From Gulosibacter sediminis (lineage in GTDB: Bacteria; Actinomycetota; Actinomycetes; Actinomycetales; Microbacteriaceae): a DNA stretch of 64,000 bases. The notes beneath the pieces are model-generated. The model made no database searches, was not told where the DNA came from, and saw nothing but the letters and a program-made list of their open reading frames with translations. The translations under genes and the position numbers were made by a program. The DNA lies in assembly GCF_023370115.1 (NCBI RefSeq), contig NZ_CP097160.1:2418001-2482000 (forward strand). Direction: 5' to 3'. This document shows positions 41,798-50,065 of this stretch, piece after piece (position 1 is the first letter of the stretch; every line of letters starts with the position of its first letter).

Positions 41798-42433
41798 ATG
41801 GAGCTGCACGTCGCGAACCACCCGCTGATCGACCACAAGATGACGCTGCTGCGTGACAAAGCGACGCCGTCGCCAGCGTTCCGCGAGCTCGTCGCCGAGC
41901 TCGTGAACCTGCTCAGCTACGAGGCGACGCGCGGCTTGCGCGTCGAGCCCGTCGAGTTCGCGACGCCGGTTGCCACCACGACCGGCTCGAAGGTGACCGA
42001 GCCGCTGCCGCTTGCCGTGCCGATCATCCGCGCCGGTCTCGGCATGCTCGACGGCTTCCTCAAGCTCATGCCGTACTGCGAGGTCGGCTTCGTCGGCATG
42101 CGCCGCAACGACGAGACCCTGCAGCCCGAGACCTACGCGAAGCGCCTGCCCGAAGACCTCGCCGATCGCCAGTGCTACGTGCTCGACCCGATGCTCGCGA
42201 CCGGCGGCTCGCTCGCCGCCACCGTGCACTTCCTGCTCGAGGCCGGCGCGACTGACGTCACGGCCATCTGCCTCGTCGCGGCACCCGAGGGCGTCGAGAA
42301 GATGCAGGCCGAGTTCCCCGACGCGAACGTGCGGGTCGTCGTCGCCGCCCTCGACGAGGGGCTCAACGAGCAGGGCTTCATCGTGCCCGGCCTCGGCGAC
42401 GCGGGCGACCGCCTCTACGGCGTCGTCGACTAG
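41798..42433 (+). CDS. upp: Uracil phosphoribosyltransferase
   Basis: A 211-residue salvage enzyme making UMP from uracil and PRPP. The PRPP-binding motif is [19 protein letters not shown] near residue 127, and the uracil-binding end is [18 protein letters not shown]. Length is typical. ATG is 7 nt after TACGCT (41785-41790): leaderless. The stop overlaps the stop of the convergent hypothetical gene by 4 bp. Confidence 0.95.
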   Translation: MELHVANHPLIDHKMTLLRDKATPSPAFRELVAELVNLLSYEATRGLRVEPVEFATPVATTTGSKVTEPLPLAVPIIRAGLGMLDGFLKLMPYCEVGFVGMRRNDETLQPETYAKRLPEDLADRQCYVLDPMLATGGSLAATVHFLLEAGATDVTAICLVAAPEGVEKMQAEFPDANVRVVVAALDEGLNEQGFIVPGLGDAGDRLYGVVD

Positions 42434-42906
42434 GCGTCCGAGCCGACTCCGAGCACGAGGTACTCGACCTGCTGCTTGACGAAGGCGAGCCCCTCGCACG
42501 CCTTCAGTGCGTCGGCCTTCGCGCGCTGGAACTGCTGCGCGAGCGCCTCCGGCCAGTGCGGCAGCCGCGACTGCAGCGCGTCATCGAGTCGCTCGAGGGA
42601 CTCCTCGAGGCCGATGTTGCCGGGGTCGACCGGCGCGCGGCGTGGCACTCCCCTGGCATCGAGCGGTGCGGACTCGCGCAGCGCGTCCTCGAAGCTGGTG
42701 ATCGCGCCGATGAGCTCGGCCGCGAGTTCGGTCCAGCTGTTGACGAGGCCCTGAAACTCGAGCGCGGTGGGCGTATCGAAGCCGCTGCGCGGAATGCCGT
42801 CGAAGTCGGCGCGCACCAGTTCGAGCAGGCCCATGAGTTCGGCGCGCGACGTGCTCACAATTTGCACACTGTCCGCGATCGCACGATCCATATCAGCCTG
42901 GTTCAT
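42430..42906 (-). CDS. Hypothetical helical protein, 158 aa
   Basis: A soluble, mostly helical protein beginning [20 protein letters not shown]. Long helices are likely in [38 protein letters not shown] and [20 protein letters not shown]. No signal peptide, membrane helix or motif is recognised. ATG has AAAGGT 7 nt upstream. It runs towards upp and shares 4 bp with it. Codon usage fits a real gene. Confidence 0.65.
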   Translation of the reverse strand: MNQADMDRAIADSVQIVSTSRAELMGLLELVRADFDGIPRSGFDTPTALEFQGLVNSWTELAAELIGAITSFEDALRESAPLDARGVPRRAPVDPGNIGLEESLERLDDALQSRLPHWPEALAQQFQRAKADALKACEGLAFVKQQVEYLVLGVGSDA

Positions 42907-43020
42907 GGCCCACCTTTAAGCAAAACTGACAGCCGTCTCGGCCTGGTGCGAGTATACGAACGCGAGGTCAGGGCCCGCCCGACCGGGGCCTGAAATCACC
43001 CCGAGGGATCACCCAATACA

Positions 43021-43062
43021 ACTTCCGACCGATATTCGGCCGCGAGCCGAACGTCCGGAAGT
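43021..43062. promoter_or_regulatory. Long hairpin / nested inverted repeat upstream of the winged-helix gene
   Basis: Outer arms ACTTCCG and CGGAAGT, inner arms TTCGGC and GCCGAA. It lies 22 bp before the candidate promoter at 43084. It may be an operator or end transcription of something upstream. The rest of 42907-43083 shows no gene. Confidence 0.45.
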
Positions 43063-43083
43063 CACTTGATTTCGAATAACGAC

Positions 43084-43112
43084 TTGACTTTGGTTGAGGG
43101 CGCAAACAAACT
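43084..43112 (+). promoter_or_regulatory. Candidate promoter of leader ORF and winged-helix gene
   Basis: TTGACT at 43084-43089 and CAAACT at 43107-43112 are 17 bp apart, and ATG 43120 is 7 nt further. An alternative pair is TTGGTT (43090) with TAACAT (43113), also 17 bp apart, which would start transcription a few bases inside the leader ORF. Confidence 0.4.
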
Positions 43113-43119
43113 TAACATC

Positions 43120-43218
43120 ATGACTGCAAATTACGCCCGCCCTGTGTACGCCCTTGAGGTGGCAGGTCGAGCCGGCATGATGGCCGGCGTTGTGGCGTGC
43201 TGTCGAATGTGTCGCTAG
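43120..43218 (+). CDS. Candidate Cys-rich leader peptide, 32 aa
   Basis: ATG 43120 opens a short frame MTANYARPVYALEVAGRAGM that ends VVACCRMCR-stop, with three Cys in the last six residues. It has no Shine-Dalgarno and would be leaderless. Short leaderless ORFs ending in Cys codons are known in mycobacteria as cysteine-responsive attenuators; this one ends 89 bp before the winged-helix regulator start. Whether it is translated, and what it senses, is inference. Confidence 0.4.
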   Translation: MTANYARPVYALEVAGRAGMMAGVVACCRMCR

Positions 43219-43307
43219 CACGTATTCCCGCGCACATCTCGCGCACCCCGCCCGACTCCGGGCACGTACTCGCACGCACAACGACCTCATCTGCAGCAAG
43301 GATTTCA

Positions 43308-44060
43308 ATGTCGAACATCGCCCCGTTCTCACGCCCTACGCACGCCCACGTTCCCACCGCGGCAGCCGACCTCAAGCCCGTCACCCCGAGCTACCCCGCC
43401 GCCGCGCAGCGCGAGGCCGCCGCTCCCGTGCAGCCGGTTGCTCCGGCCCCCGAAACCCGCGGCTTCGCGCTCTACGTCGGCCTTGACACCGACACCGCGA
43501 CGGCCGACGGCGTGACCCTCACCGAGGTCGTCACCGCCCTGCGCCGCGTGCTCGCCGAGCGCGCCCCGTCGGCCTCGAGCTACGCATCCGTCGCCTTCGC
43601 GCCCGCCGGCGCGCCCGGCGACAGCATCGACCTCGTCCGCCTCGCCCTTCAGGAGCCGGGCGCGGTGCGCGAGCAGCGCGCCGCCCGCCAGGAAGAAGAG
43701 CGTGCCGAAGAGGCGAAGCGCTCGCAGGCAAAGGTTGAGATCGACACCTCGCGCAAGCGCGTGCTCGTGCAGGGCGAGAATGCCGACTTCACCTACAAGG
43801 AGTTCGAGCTGCTGCAGGCGCTCGTGCTCCGCGAGGGCCGCACCGTCAGCCGCGAAGAGATCATCGACGTGCTGTGGCGCGAGTCGCACGAGGAGCGCCC
43901 GCACGAGCGCACCATCGACGTGCACGTGCGTCGCCTGCGCCAGCGTCTCGGCGACTACGCCGACATCGTGCGCACCGTGCGCGGCATCGGCTACCGCTTC
44001 GACCGCCACGCCGACGTGCGCATCGTGCACTCGCTCGCGCCCTCGCCCGACCGTCACTAA
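43308..44060 (+). CDS. OmpR-type winged-helix DNA-binding protein without a receiver domain
   Basis: A 250-residue regulator. The C-terminal DNA-binding domain (about residues 150-240) contains ENADFTYKEFELLQALVLRE, then TVSREEIIDVLW, and the wing VRTVRGIGYRFDRHADV. The N-terminal 60 residues are Ala/Pro-rich and disordered; residues 60-120 may form a small domain (GFALYVGLDTDTATADGVTL), followed by a charged helix (REQRAARQEEERAEEAKRSQ). No phospho-acceptor Asp domain exists, so control must be by ligand, level or partner. ATG has AAGGAT 6 nt upstream. Confidence 0.85.
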   Translation: MSNIAPFSRPTHAHVPTAAADLKPVTPSYPAAAQREAAAPVQPVAPAPETRGFALYVGLDTDTATADGVTLTEVVTALRRVLAERAPSASSYASVAFAPAGAPGDSIDLVRLALQEPGAVREQRAARQEEERAEEAKRSQAKVEIDTSRKRVLVQGENADFTYKEFELLQALVLREGRTVSREEIIDVLWRESHEERPHERTIDVHVRRLRQRLGDYADIVRTVRGIGYRFDRHADVRIVHSLAPSPDRH

Positions 44061-44122
44061 TCTCGGCGCGGTCTGGGAGGTTCCGCGGAATTCTCCGCGC
44101 GCCGCAACCTAGACTCGCGTAC

Positions 44123-44584
44123 GTGAGTGACACAGCACATCGATCCGCCGCGGCCGCAAAGCCGAGCGACGCCTGGGAGGCGCTCTTCCGAGCGCAGGTG
44201 TCGATCATGCGCGACCTGCGTCGGGACTTCACCAATGTCGGCATGTCGATGAACGAGTACGACGTACTCTTCAACACGTATCGCGCGCCGAACCACCGCA
44301 TCCGCCTGCGCGAGCTCAACGCGTCGGTGCTGATCACGCAGTCCTCGGTCTCGAGGCTCGTCGATCGGCTCGTCGCCCGCGAGTTCATGGTGAAACTCGA
44401 GGACGAACTGGATGCGCGCGGCACCGTCGTCGAGCTGACGGCTGAGGGGGTGCGCGCGTTCCGCAGTGCCGCGATCGTGCACACCGAAAACATCAACGAC
44501 CGCGTCGGCAGCGTGCTGACCCCCGACGAGCTCGTCACGCTGCGCGATCTCTGCACCAAGCTGCGCGAGCACGACGAGGCATGA
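44123..44584 (+). CDS. MarR family transcriptional regulator
   Basis: A 153-residue winged-helix regulator. Core segments are MSMNEYDVLFNTYRAPNHRI, RLRELNASVLITQSSVSRLV (recognition helix), and the wing VKLEDELDARGTVVELTAEG. GTG start 7 nt after TAGACT (44110-44115): leaderless. The stop overlaps the start of an ArsR-type regulator by 4 bp, making a two-regulator operon with an SDR enzyme. The ligand is unknown. Confidence 0.9.
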   Translation: MSDTAHRSAAAAKPSDAWEALFRAQVSIMRDLRRDFTNVGMSMNEYDVLFNTYRAPNHRIRLRELNASVLITQSSVSRLVDRLVAREFMVKLEDELDARGTVVELTAEGVRAFRSAAIVHTENINDRVGSVLTPDELVTLRDLCTKLREHDEA

Positions 44585-44910
44585 GTGAGTCCGGGGTCGC
44601 CTGGCCCGGCGGCGAGGGTGCACCTGTCTCCGCGGCGGCCGCGCGCTCGCTTGCCGCGTCGCTGCAGGCGCTCGCCGAGCCGGCCCGGCTGCGCATCCTG
44701 TCGATCGTGGCATCGAACGACCCGCGGCCGACGACCGTGACCGAGCTCGTCGACGCCGTCGGGCTCTCGCAGGCAACCGTCTCGCACCATCTCAAGCATT
44801 TGCTGCAGGCGGGCTTCGTGAGCGCCGAGCGTGCGGGAAACTGGAATCTCTACCGCGCCAACGCCGACGCCTACGCCGACGTCGTGCAGCGGCTCTCGCC
44901 CGACCGCTAA
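44581..44910 (+). CDS. ArsR family transcriptional regulator
   Basis: A 109-residue HTH protein: LAEPARLRILSIVASNDPRP, then DAVGLSQATVSHHLKHLLQA for the recognition helix. No Cys metal site (no CxC) is seen, so it is probably not a metal sensor of the classical type. Its start overlaps the MarR gene end and the SDR gene starts 9 bp downstream; all three are likely co-transcribed. Confidence 0.9.
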   Translation: MSESGVAWPGGEGAPVSAAAARSLAASLQALAEPARLRILSIVASNDPRPTTVTELVDAVGLSQATVSHHLKHLLQAGFVSAERAGNWNLYRANADAYADVVQRLSPDR

Positions 44911-44919
44911 GGAGCCATC

Positions 44920-45615
44920 GTGAGCCAAGCCATCGCCATCGTCACCGGGGCCTCGAGCGGAATCGGGCACGAGATCGTGCGCGAGCTCGCGTCGACCCAC
45001 CGCATCGTCGCGCTCGGGCGGGATGCGGCCCGGCTCGCCGCGACCGGGGCCGAGATCACGGTGACCGCCGACCTGCGCGACGCGGGCGAGTTCGCCGCTG
45101 GCGGCAAGGTCACGGCGCTCATCGACTCGCTCGACCGCGTCGACGTGCTCGTGCATTCGGCTGCCGTCGGCACGCCGGGCAGCTTCGCCGAGACCGACGC
45201 CGCCGAGTGGCACCGCCAGCTCACGACGAACGTCGTGGCGCCGGCGCTGCTCACGAGGCTCGCGCTGCCGAAGCTGCGGGATGCGGCGGGCACCGTCGTG
45301 TTCCTCGGCTCGGGTGTCTCGGTGCGCCCGGCGCACCAGATGGCGGCGTACGTCGCGTCGAAGCACGCCCTCAAGGGGCTCGCCGACTCGCTGCGGCTCG
45401 AGGAGGCCGAGCATGGCGTCCGCGTCACGACGCTCATGCCCGGCCAGGTCGACACCCCCATGCAGGTCGAACTGCAGGAGGGCCTCGGTAATACCTACCG
45501 GCCGGAGCGCTACCTACGCCCCGAGACCGTCGCTCGCGCGGTTCGGTACGTTGTTGACGCCCCCGCGGACGCTCACCTTACCGACCTCAGCATCCGCCCC
45601 CGCGTCGCGGGCTAG
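44920..45615 (+). CDS. SDR family oxidoreductase
   Basis: A 231-residue classical short-chain dehydrogenase. Cofactor motif AIVTGASSGIGHEIVRELA (TGxxxGxG), NxAG-equivalent VLVHSAAVGTPG, catalytic Ser in VFLGSGVSV and YxxxK in MAAYVASKHALKGLADSL. Substrate unknown. GTG with AAGGAG 6 nt upstream. The last 102 bp lie opposite the end of the YhgE/Pip gene. It is controlled perhaps by the MarR and ArsR proteins just upstream. Confidence 0.92.
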   Translation: MSQAIAIVTGASSGIGHEIVRELASTHRIVALGRDAARLAATGAEITVTADLRDAGEFAAGGKVTALIDSLDRVDVLVHSAAVGTPGSFAETDAAEWHRQLTTNVVAPALLTRLALPKLRDAAGTVVFLGSGVSVRPAHQMAAYVASKHALKGLADSLRLEEAEHGVRVTTLMPGQVDTPMQVELQEGLGNTYRPERYLRPETVARAVRYVVDAPADAHLTDLSIRPRVAG

Positions 45616-47916
45616 CCGCGCGATCTTCCGGCGCTCGAGCCACACGGCGACGGCGACGCCGAACAGCGCGATCGCGAACCAGATGAGCAGGTGGCCGACC
45701 GCCGCACTGACGTTGATGGTCGAGCCCGCAATGAGCGCGCGGAACGCCTCGACCGAGTACGACAGCGGCAGCCACGGGTGGATCGCCTGATAGAACGGCG
45801 GCGCCGTTTGCACGGGATACGTCGCGCCCGCTGAAGAGAGCTGGAGCACGATCATCACGAGCGCGAGGAATCGGCCCGGGGCGCCGAGCAAGGCGACGAG
45901 CGCCTGGTTCATCGCGACAAAGGTTACGCTCGCGAGGAACGCCAGACCAACGACCGGCCACACCAGCGCGTAGTCGACGCCGACGAGGAAGTGCACGACG
46001 AACAGCATGAGCGTGCTCTGCACGAGGCCCATGATCGCGCCGGGCAGGAACGCCCGCAAGGTGTCGACGAGGATCGACCCGCTGCCGCGCGCCTTGCGCA
46101 GCGGCTCGTGCATCATGAAGTACGCCATGCCGCCGACCCAGAGCGCGAGCGACATGAAGTAGGGCGCCATGCCGTCGCCGTTCTTCGCGACCTCGTTCTG
46201 GCGGCTCGTGTCGAGCTGCACCGGGTTCGAGGTGACGTCCGCCAGCGTCTCTGACTCGCTGTCGGTGTAGGAGGGCACCTCGTCGACGCCGTCCTCGAGG
46301 CCCGAGGTGAGCTCGCCGCTGCCGTCGAGCAGCTGGTCGAGACCGTCGCGCAGCGAGTTCGTGCCATCGGCGGCCTCGCCCGTGCCGTCGGCGACCTGGT
46401 GCGCGCCGTCGGAGAGCTCGTTCGCGCCGTCGCTCAGCTCGCCCGTGCCGTCGGCGAGGGTGTTCGCGCCCGAGGCGAGCGTGCTCGTGCCGCTCGCGAG
46501 CGTCGAGGCGCCGTCGGCGAGCTGGCCGTTCGCATCCGCGAGCTGCTGCGCACCCGAGTTCACCTGTGCAATGCCGTCGGCGAGCGCGCCGGAGGCGTCG
46601 CGCAGCTGCGAGGTGCCGCCCGCGAGGGTCTCGGCGCCGGTGGCGACCTGCTGGGCGCCGTCGTTGAGCTCGTTGACCTGGTCGACGATCGCGCCCGGGT
46701 CCTGCAGCGCGTCGAGGCCCGAGAGATCGATGCCGTCGAGGCTCGTCGCGGCGTCGTCGAAGCCGGTCTGCACCTGCTGCGCGCCCGACTGAATCTGCGT
46801 CACGAGCGCGAACTTTTCTTCGTCGGTGAGGGTGTCCCAGTTCGTCACGAGGTCGTCGAGGCCGGTCACGACGTCCGAGGCGCCGGTCTGCAACTCGCCG
46901 CCCTGAGCGGTGAGCTGTTCGGCGACCTGCGCGACCGTTTCGGCCGTCGACGCGGCGCCATTCACCGCATCCGCGAGCTGCTGCGTGCCGTCGGCCACCT
47001 GGCCGGCGCCGTCGGCGAGGCTCTGCGCCCCGTCGTCGAGCTGGGCGGCCTGGTCGGGCAGGCCCGAGGTCTGTTCTTCGAGCTCGGCCGTGCCGGACGC
47101 GAGTTCGTTGGCGCCACTCGCGGCCTGCTGCGCACCCGAAGAGAGCTGCTGCGCGCCCGAGTCGAGCGTGGCGGCGCCCGAGGCGAGGTCGGATGCGCCG
47201 CTCGCGGCCTGGTCGGCGCCGCTCGCGAGGGTGTCGGCGCCGCTCGCGAGCTCGCCCGTGCCGCTCACGAGCTGGTTGATGCCCACCTGCAGCTCGCCCG
47301 CGCCGTCGTCGGCGTCGCCGATGCCGTTGCCGAGCTCGGTCGAGCCGTCGGCGGCCTCTTGCAGGCTGCCGTGGATCGAGGTGAAGCCGGCGTAGATGTT
47401 CGTCAGATACTCGTCGGACACCTCGGTCGCGAGCTCATCGGCGACGACGGTGCCGATCTGGTTCGCGATCGTGCCGACGAACATGTTCGCGGCGTCGTTC
47501 GTCTCGATGTGCAGCTTGGCCTGCTTCGGGTCGTCGCCCGCGGGCGAGACCGCGTTCGCCGAGAAGTCCTCGGGGATCGTCAGCACCGCGAGCACCTCAC
47601 CGTCGGCAAGCTGCTCGGCGGCCTCTTCGGCCGACAGCTCCTCCCAGTCGAAGTTCTTCGCCTCGTCGCTGTCGACGAGCTTCTCGGTGAGCTGGTCGCC
47701 GAGGTCGACGGTCTTGGTCTCGCCGTCGGTCGTCTCGGTCGTGGTGGCGACATCGTTGTTCACGACGGCGGCCTGGATGTTGTCGAAGTTGCCCTGCGGG
47801 TCGCTGAACGAGCCCGTGAGCAGGCCCGAGTAAATCAGCGGCACCGTGGCGAGGCCTGCAAAGATGATGGCTCGCCACAGTTTTCCGTTGCGATTCTTAG
47901 CTTGCGTTTCGGTCAT
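45514..47916 (-). CDS. YhgE/Pip family membrane protein (phage-infection-protein-like)
   Basis: An 800-residue protein with one N-terminal TM helix (AIIFAGLATVPLIYSGLLTG) and five C-terminal helices (about residues 585-770) of ABC-2 type. The extracytoplasmic middle (about 200-560) is filled with heptad-like repeats such as LASGADTLASGADQAASGA and LSDGANELSDGAHQVADGT, typical of YhgE/Pip. Relatives include a phage receptor and type VII secretion-linked proteins; here the role is likely efflux. It forms an operon with the TetR gene. Its last 34 codons overlap the SDR gene in antisense. Confidence 0.88.
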   Translation of the reverse strand: MTETQAKNRNGKLWRAIIFAGLATVPLIYSGLLTGSFSDPQGNFDNIQAAVVNNDVATTTETTDGETKTVDLGDQLTEKLVDSDEAKNFDWEELSAEEAAEQLADGEVLAVLTIPEDFSANAVSPAGDDPKQAKLHIETNDAANMFVGTIANQIGTVVADELATEVSDEYLTNIYAGFTSIHGSLQEAADGSTELGNGIGDADDGAGELQVGINQLVSGTGELASGADTLASGADQAASGASDLASGAATLDSGAQQLSSGAQQAASGANELASGTAELEEQTSGLPDQAAQLDDGAQSLADGAGQVADGTQQLADAVNGAASTAETVAQVAEQLTAQGGELQTGASDVVTGLDDLVTNWDTLTDEEKFALVTQIQSGAQQVQTGFDDAATSLDGIDLSGLDALQDPGAIVDQVNELNDGAQQVATGAETLAGGTSQLRDASGALADGIAQVNSGAQQLADANGQLADGASTLASGTSTLASGANTLADGTGELSDGANELSDGAHQVADGTGEAADGTNSLRDGLDQLLDGSGELTSGLEDGVDEVPSYTDSESETLADVTSNPVQLDTSRQNEVAKNGDGMAPYFMSLALWVGGMAYFMMHEPLRKARGSGSILVDTLRAFLPGAIMGLVQSTLMLFVVHFLVGVDYALVWPVVGLAFLASVTFVAMNQALVALLGAPGRFLALVMIVLQLSSAGATYPVQTAPPFYQAIHPWLPLSYSVEAFRALIAGSTINVSAAVGHLLIWFAIALFGVAVAVWLERRKIARLARDAGADAEVGKVSVRGGVNNVPNRASDGLGA

Positions 47917-48530
47917 TTCGTGAAGTCCGTCATTGAGTAGTTGGCCGCACCAGAGGCGGCAAGGATGTTCGCGGCGAAGCGCTGCACGGTCGGTTCCAGT
48001 GCATTTTCGCCCATGAAGTCACTCGAGAGCCAGGCAATCGCGCGCCAGACCGCGCCGGCGCCGAGGAATTCGGCGCGGGCCAGGGCCTCGCGCTCGTCGA
48101 CGCCCTCGCGCAGGCGGGGTGCGAGCGGCGAGTGATGCAGGAATTGGTCGGCGAGGTAGTGGACGATGCCCGCGAGCACCGGCACGGCGGCCGGGCCACT
48201 CAGGATCGGCAGGTAGATCACCGCATCCCGCTGCAGTTCGCCGAACAGCAGCGCGAGGCGGGCGCGGGCGAAGTCGTCCCACGAGTCGCCCGGCAGCCCG
48301 CTCGGCATGCGGTCGAACAGCTCGCCGAGGCGCTGCAGGGTGGCGACGCGCACGAGGTCCGGCACGTCGGTGAAGTGCTGGTAGAAGGTCGGCCGGCTCA
48401 CGCCGGCGCGCTTCACGACATCGGTAATCGAGGGCGTGCCCCCGTCCGCAGCCAGATGGGCCCAGACCGCCTCAATGAGGGCGGCGCGGGAGCGAAGGGC
48501 GCGTGGGTCGATGGCGTTCGTGCTTGTCAC
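47913..48530 (-). CDS. TetR family transcriptional regulator
   Basis: A 205-residue repressor. The N-terminal HTH reads RAALIEAVWAHLAADGGTPS, then ITDVVKRAGVSRPTFYQHFT. The C-terminal ligand domain is not assignable. GTG start 8 nt after TAAATT, which lies inside a perfect palindrome at 48537-48558, so it should repress its own operon. It overlaps the YhgE/Pip gene by 4 bp (ATGA). Confidence 0.92.
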   Translation of the reverse strand: MTSTNAIDPRALRSRAALIEAVWAHLAADGGTPSITDVVKRAGVSRPTFYQHFTDVPDLVRVATLQRLGELFDRMPSGLPGDSWDDFARARLALLFGELQRDAVIYLPILSGPAAVPVLAGIVHYLADQFLHHSPLAPRLREGVDEREALARAEFLGAGAVWRAIAWLSSDFMGENALEPTVQRFAANILAASGAANYSMTDFTK

Positions 48531-48536
48531 GAGCGA

Positions 48537-48558
48537 CTAATTTACATTTGTAAATTAG
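48537..48558 (-). promoter_or_regulatory. TetR operator (22-bp palindrome)
   Basis: CTAATTTACA and TGTAAATTAG are perfect complements around a 2-bp centre. The site is 6 bp from the TetR start codon and covers its probable -10 box. It is AT-rich in a very GC-rich setting, which makes chance unlikely. Confidence 0.75.
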
Positions 48559-48682
48559 ATTTCGCAAGGGGTGCCACACCGCCAACACACAGCTTGGTCG
48601 GTGCGATGCATCATGACGGATACGTTGAACTCAACTGTCTGTGGCGAGGACGTTCCTCTGAAGCAGCGGGAAGAAGGACCCC

Positions 48683-48820
48683 ATGGCCACGGTGTCCCAG
48701 CTGGATCCGACGCCGCGCTCGGGCTTGCCAAACGCGCTGAACCAGCCGTTCGCGGAGGCGGTTCGCCACGTCAGCATCGGTGATGGGGGCCGCCAGCCAG
48801 CGCGAAATGCACGCCGTTGA
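48683..48820 (+). CDS. Small ORF of doubtful status, 45 aa
   Basis: ATG 48683 has a strong Shine-Dalgarno (GAAGAAGGA) and encodes MATVSQLDPTPRSGLPNALN, then QPFAEAVRHVSIGDGG. No family is recognised. It may be a real short protein or the start of a truncated gene. The rest of 48559-48958 has no convincing gene. Confidence 0.25.
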   Translation: MATVSQLDPTPRSGLPNALNQPFAEAVRHVSIGDGGRQPARNARR

Positions 48821-48958
48821 ATTCATCAGCCTTGCTCGTTCTACCTGCGACGGCGTCGAACATACCAAGGCTCAGGGATCCTGTGAGCAGGACAGTAGAG
48901 TCAGCATCAGTCAGTGAGGATTGACGGTGATGCCCTCAAGCGAACAAGGAGAGGCCCG

Positions 48959-50065
48959 ATGAACTCTGAAACCGGCGGTGTCGTATCGGCCCCACCAGTA
49001 CCCGACAGGAGCATTCTGGCGCCCGCCACAGCAGAATTCGCCAATCTAGTCGAGCGCCTCGTCGCCAGCGCCGAGCAGTGCCGCGGCGAGCCGCAAGCAA
49101 TGCTCGCGACCCTCAGCGAAGACGCGATTTCGCCAGAAGACTTTCCACTTCCTGGCAAGCACACGCTTGCCCTCTGGGAGCTGCTCGCAGAAGTGGCGGC
49201 CACGGATCTGGTCGCAGCGCGCACGCTCGAACCCCACCTCGACGCACTGGCCATTACTGCGCAGAGCCCCGACCCAATACCTGCCGAGGGCACTTGGGGC
49301 GTGTATGCGGCCGAAGGTGGCAACTCACCGTTGACCGCCCACCATCATCCTGGCTCGGCGTCGGACGTGTATCTGAACGGCGTCAAGCCGTGGTGCTCGC
49401 TCGCGGCCTCACTCGACGCCGCGTTGGTGACCGCCCACACGGATGGGGGACGTCAGCTATTCGCCATCGATCTTCACCACCCCGGCGTCCAGGTGGAACG
49501 GGTGCGATGGGTGAGCCGTGGGCTCGCACACGTCCCCAGCGGCCCGGTTCGTTTCGACAACGTACCCGCCACAGCCGTCGGCGCCGTGGGCTGGTATTTC
49601 GATAGACCAGGCTTTGCGTGGGGCGGAGCCGGGGTGGCCGCATGCTGGTTCGGCGGCGCCGTTGGTGTTTACCGCGATCTCGTCTCAGCGGCCGCGCGGC
49701 GGCCACCGGATCAGATTGGTTTCGCCCTACTGGGTCGCGCCGCCCGGTTGGTTCGGACCGGCAAGACTGCCCTGACCGACGCAGCGGAGCGCGTCAACAA
49801 CGCAGCATTCGATTGGCCAGACTCCCTCGCCCTGCGCAGCACCATCGCCGACATCTGCGCCGACGTGCTCGAGATCTCGGGTCTGGCGCACAGCCCTTCC
49901 GCCCTCGCGTTCGACGATGTGCATGCCCGTCGCGTCGCTGACCTCGCAATGTACCTCCAGCAGCATCACGGCGGCCGAGACGATGCCGCTCTTGGCGAGT
50001 TCATCGTGCGTGACGATCCGTGGCATGCACTCACCGGGCCCTCAACTCCGGTCGCCAAATCATGA
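48959..50065 (+). CDS. Acyl-CoA dehydrogenase-like protein
   Basis: A 368-residue protein with the acyl-CoA dehydrogenase fold: an N-terminal helical part, a central beta region (NSPLTAHHHPGSASDVYLNG, then VKPWCSLAASLDAALVTAHT) where WCS-type FAD contacts occur, and a C-terminal helical bundle (residues 220-368). The usual catalytic Glu cannot be placed with confidence, so it may be a divergent or non-fatty-acid member. AAGGAG lies 7 nt before ATG. Its stop overlaps the PIG-L/methyltransferase start by 4 bp. Confidence 0.8.
   Translation: MNSETGGVVSAPPVPDRSILAPATAEFANLVERLVASAEQCRGEPQAMLATLSEDAISPEDFPLPGKHTLALWELLAEVAATDLVAARTLEPHLDALAITAQSPDPIPAEGTWGVYAAEGGNSPLTAHHHPGSASDVYLNGVKPWCSLAASLDAALVTAHTDGGRQLFAIDLHHPGVQVERVRWVSRGLAHVPSGPVRFDNVPATAVGAVGWYFDRPGFAWGGAGVAACWFGGAVGVYRDLVSAAARRPPDQIGFALLGRAARLVRTGKTALTDAAERVNNAAFDWPDSLALRSTIADICADVLEISGLAHSPSALAFDDVHARRVADLAMYLQQHHGGRDDAALGEFIVRDDPWHALTGPSTPVAKS

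Noticed and set aside
42907-43307. Riboswitch upstream of the winged-helix gene
   Set aside because: No known riboswitch core is recognisable; the hairpin lies before the promoter, so it would not be in the mRNA.
46300-47300. Regular short repeats suggesting a CRISPR or minisatellite
   Set aside because: The repeats are codons of the heptad motifs of YhgE/Pip, unequal at DNA level and without spacers. No CRISPR array was seen in the window.
46399-47940. 513-codon plus-strand frame
   Set aside because: It is antisense to the repeat region of YhgE/Pip; its apparent repeats are the complement of those repeats.
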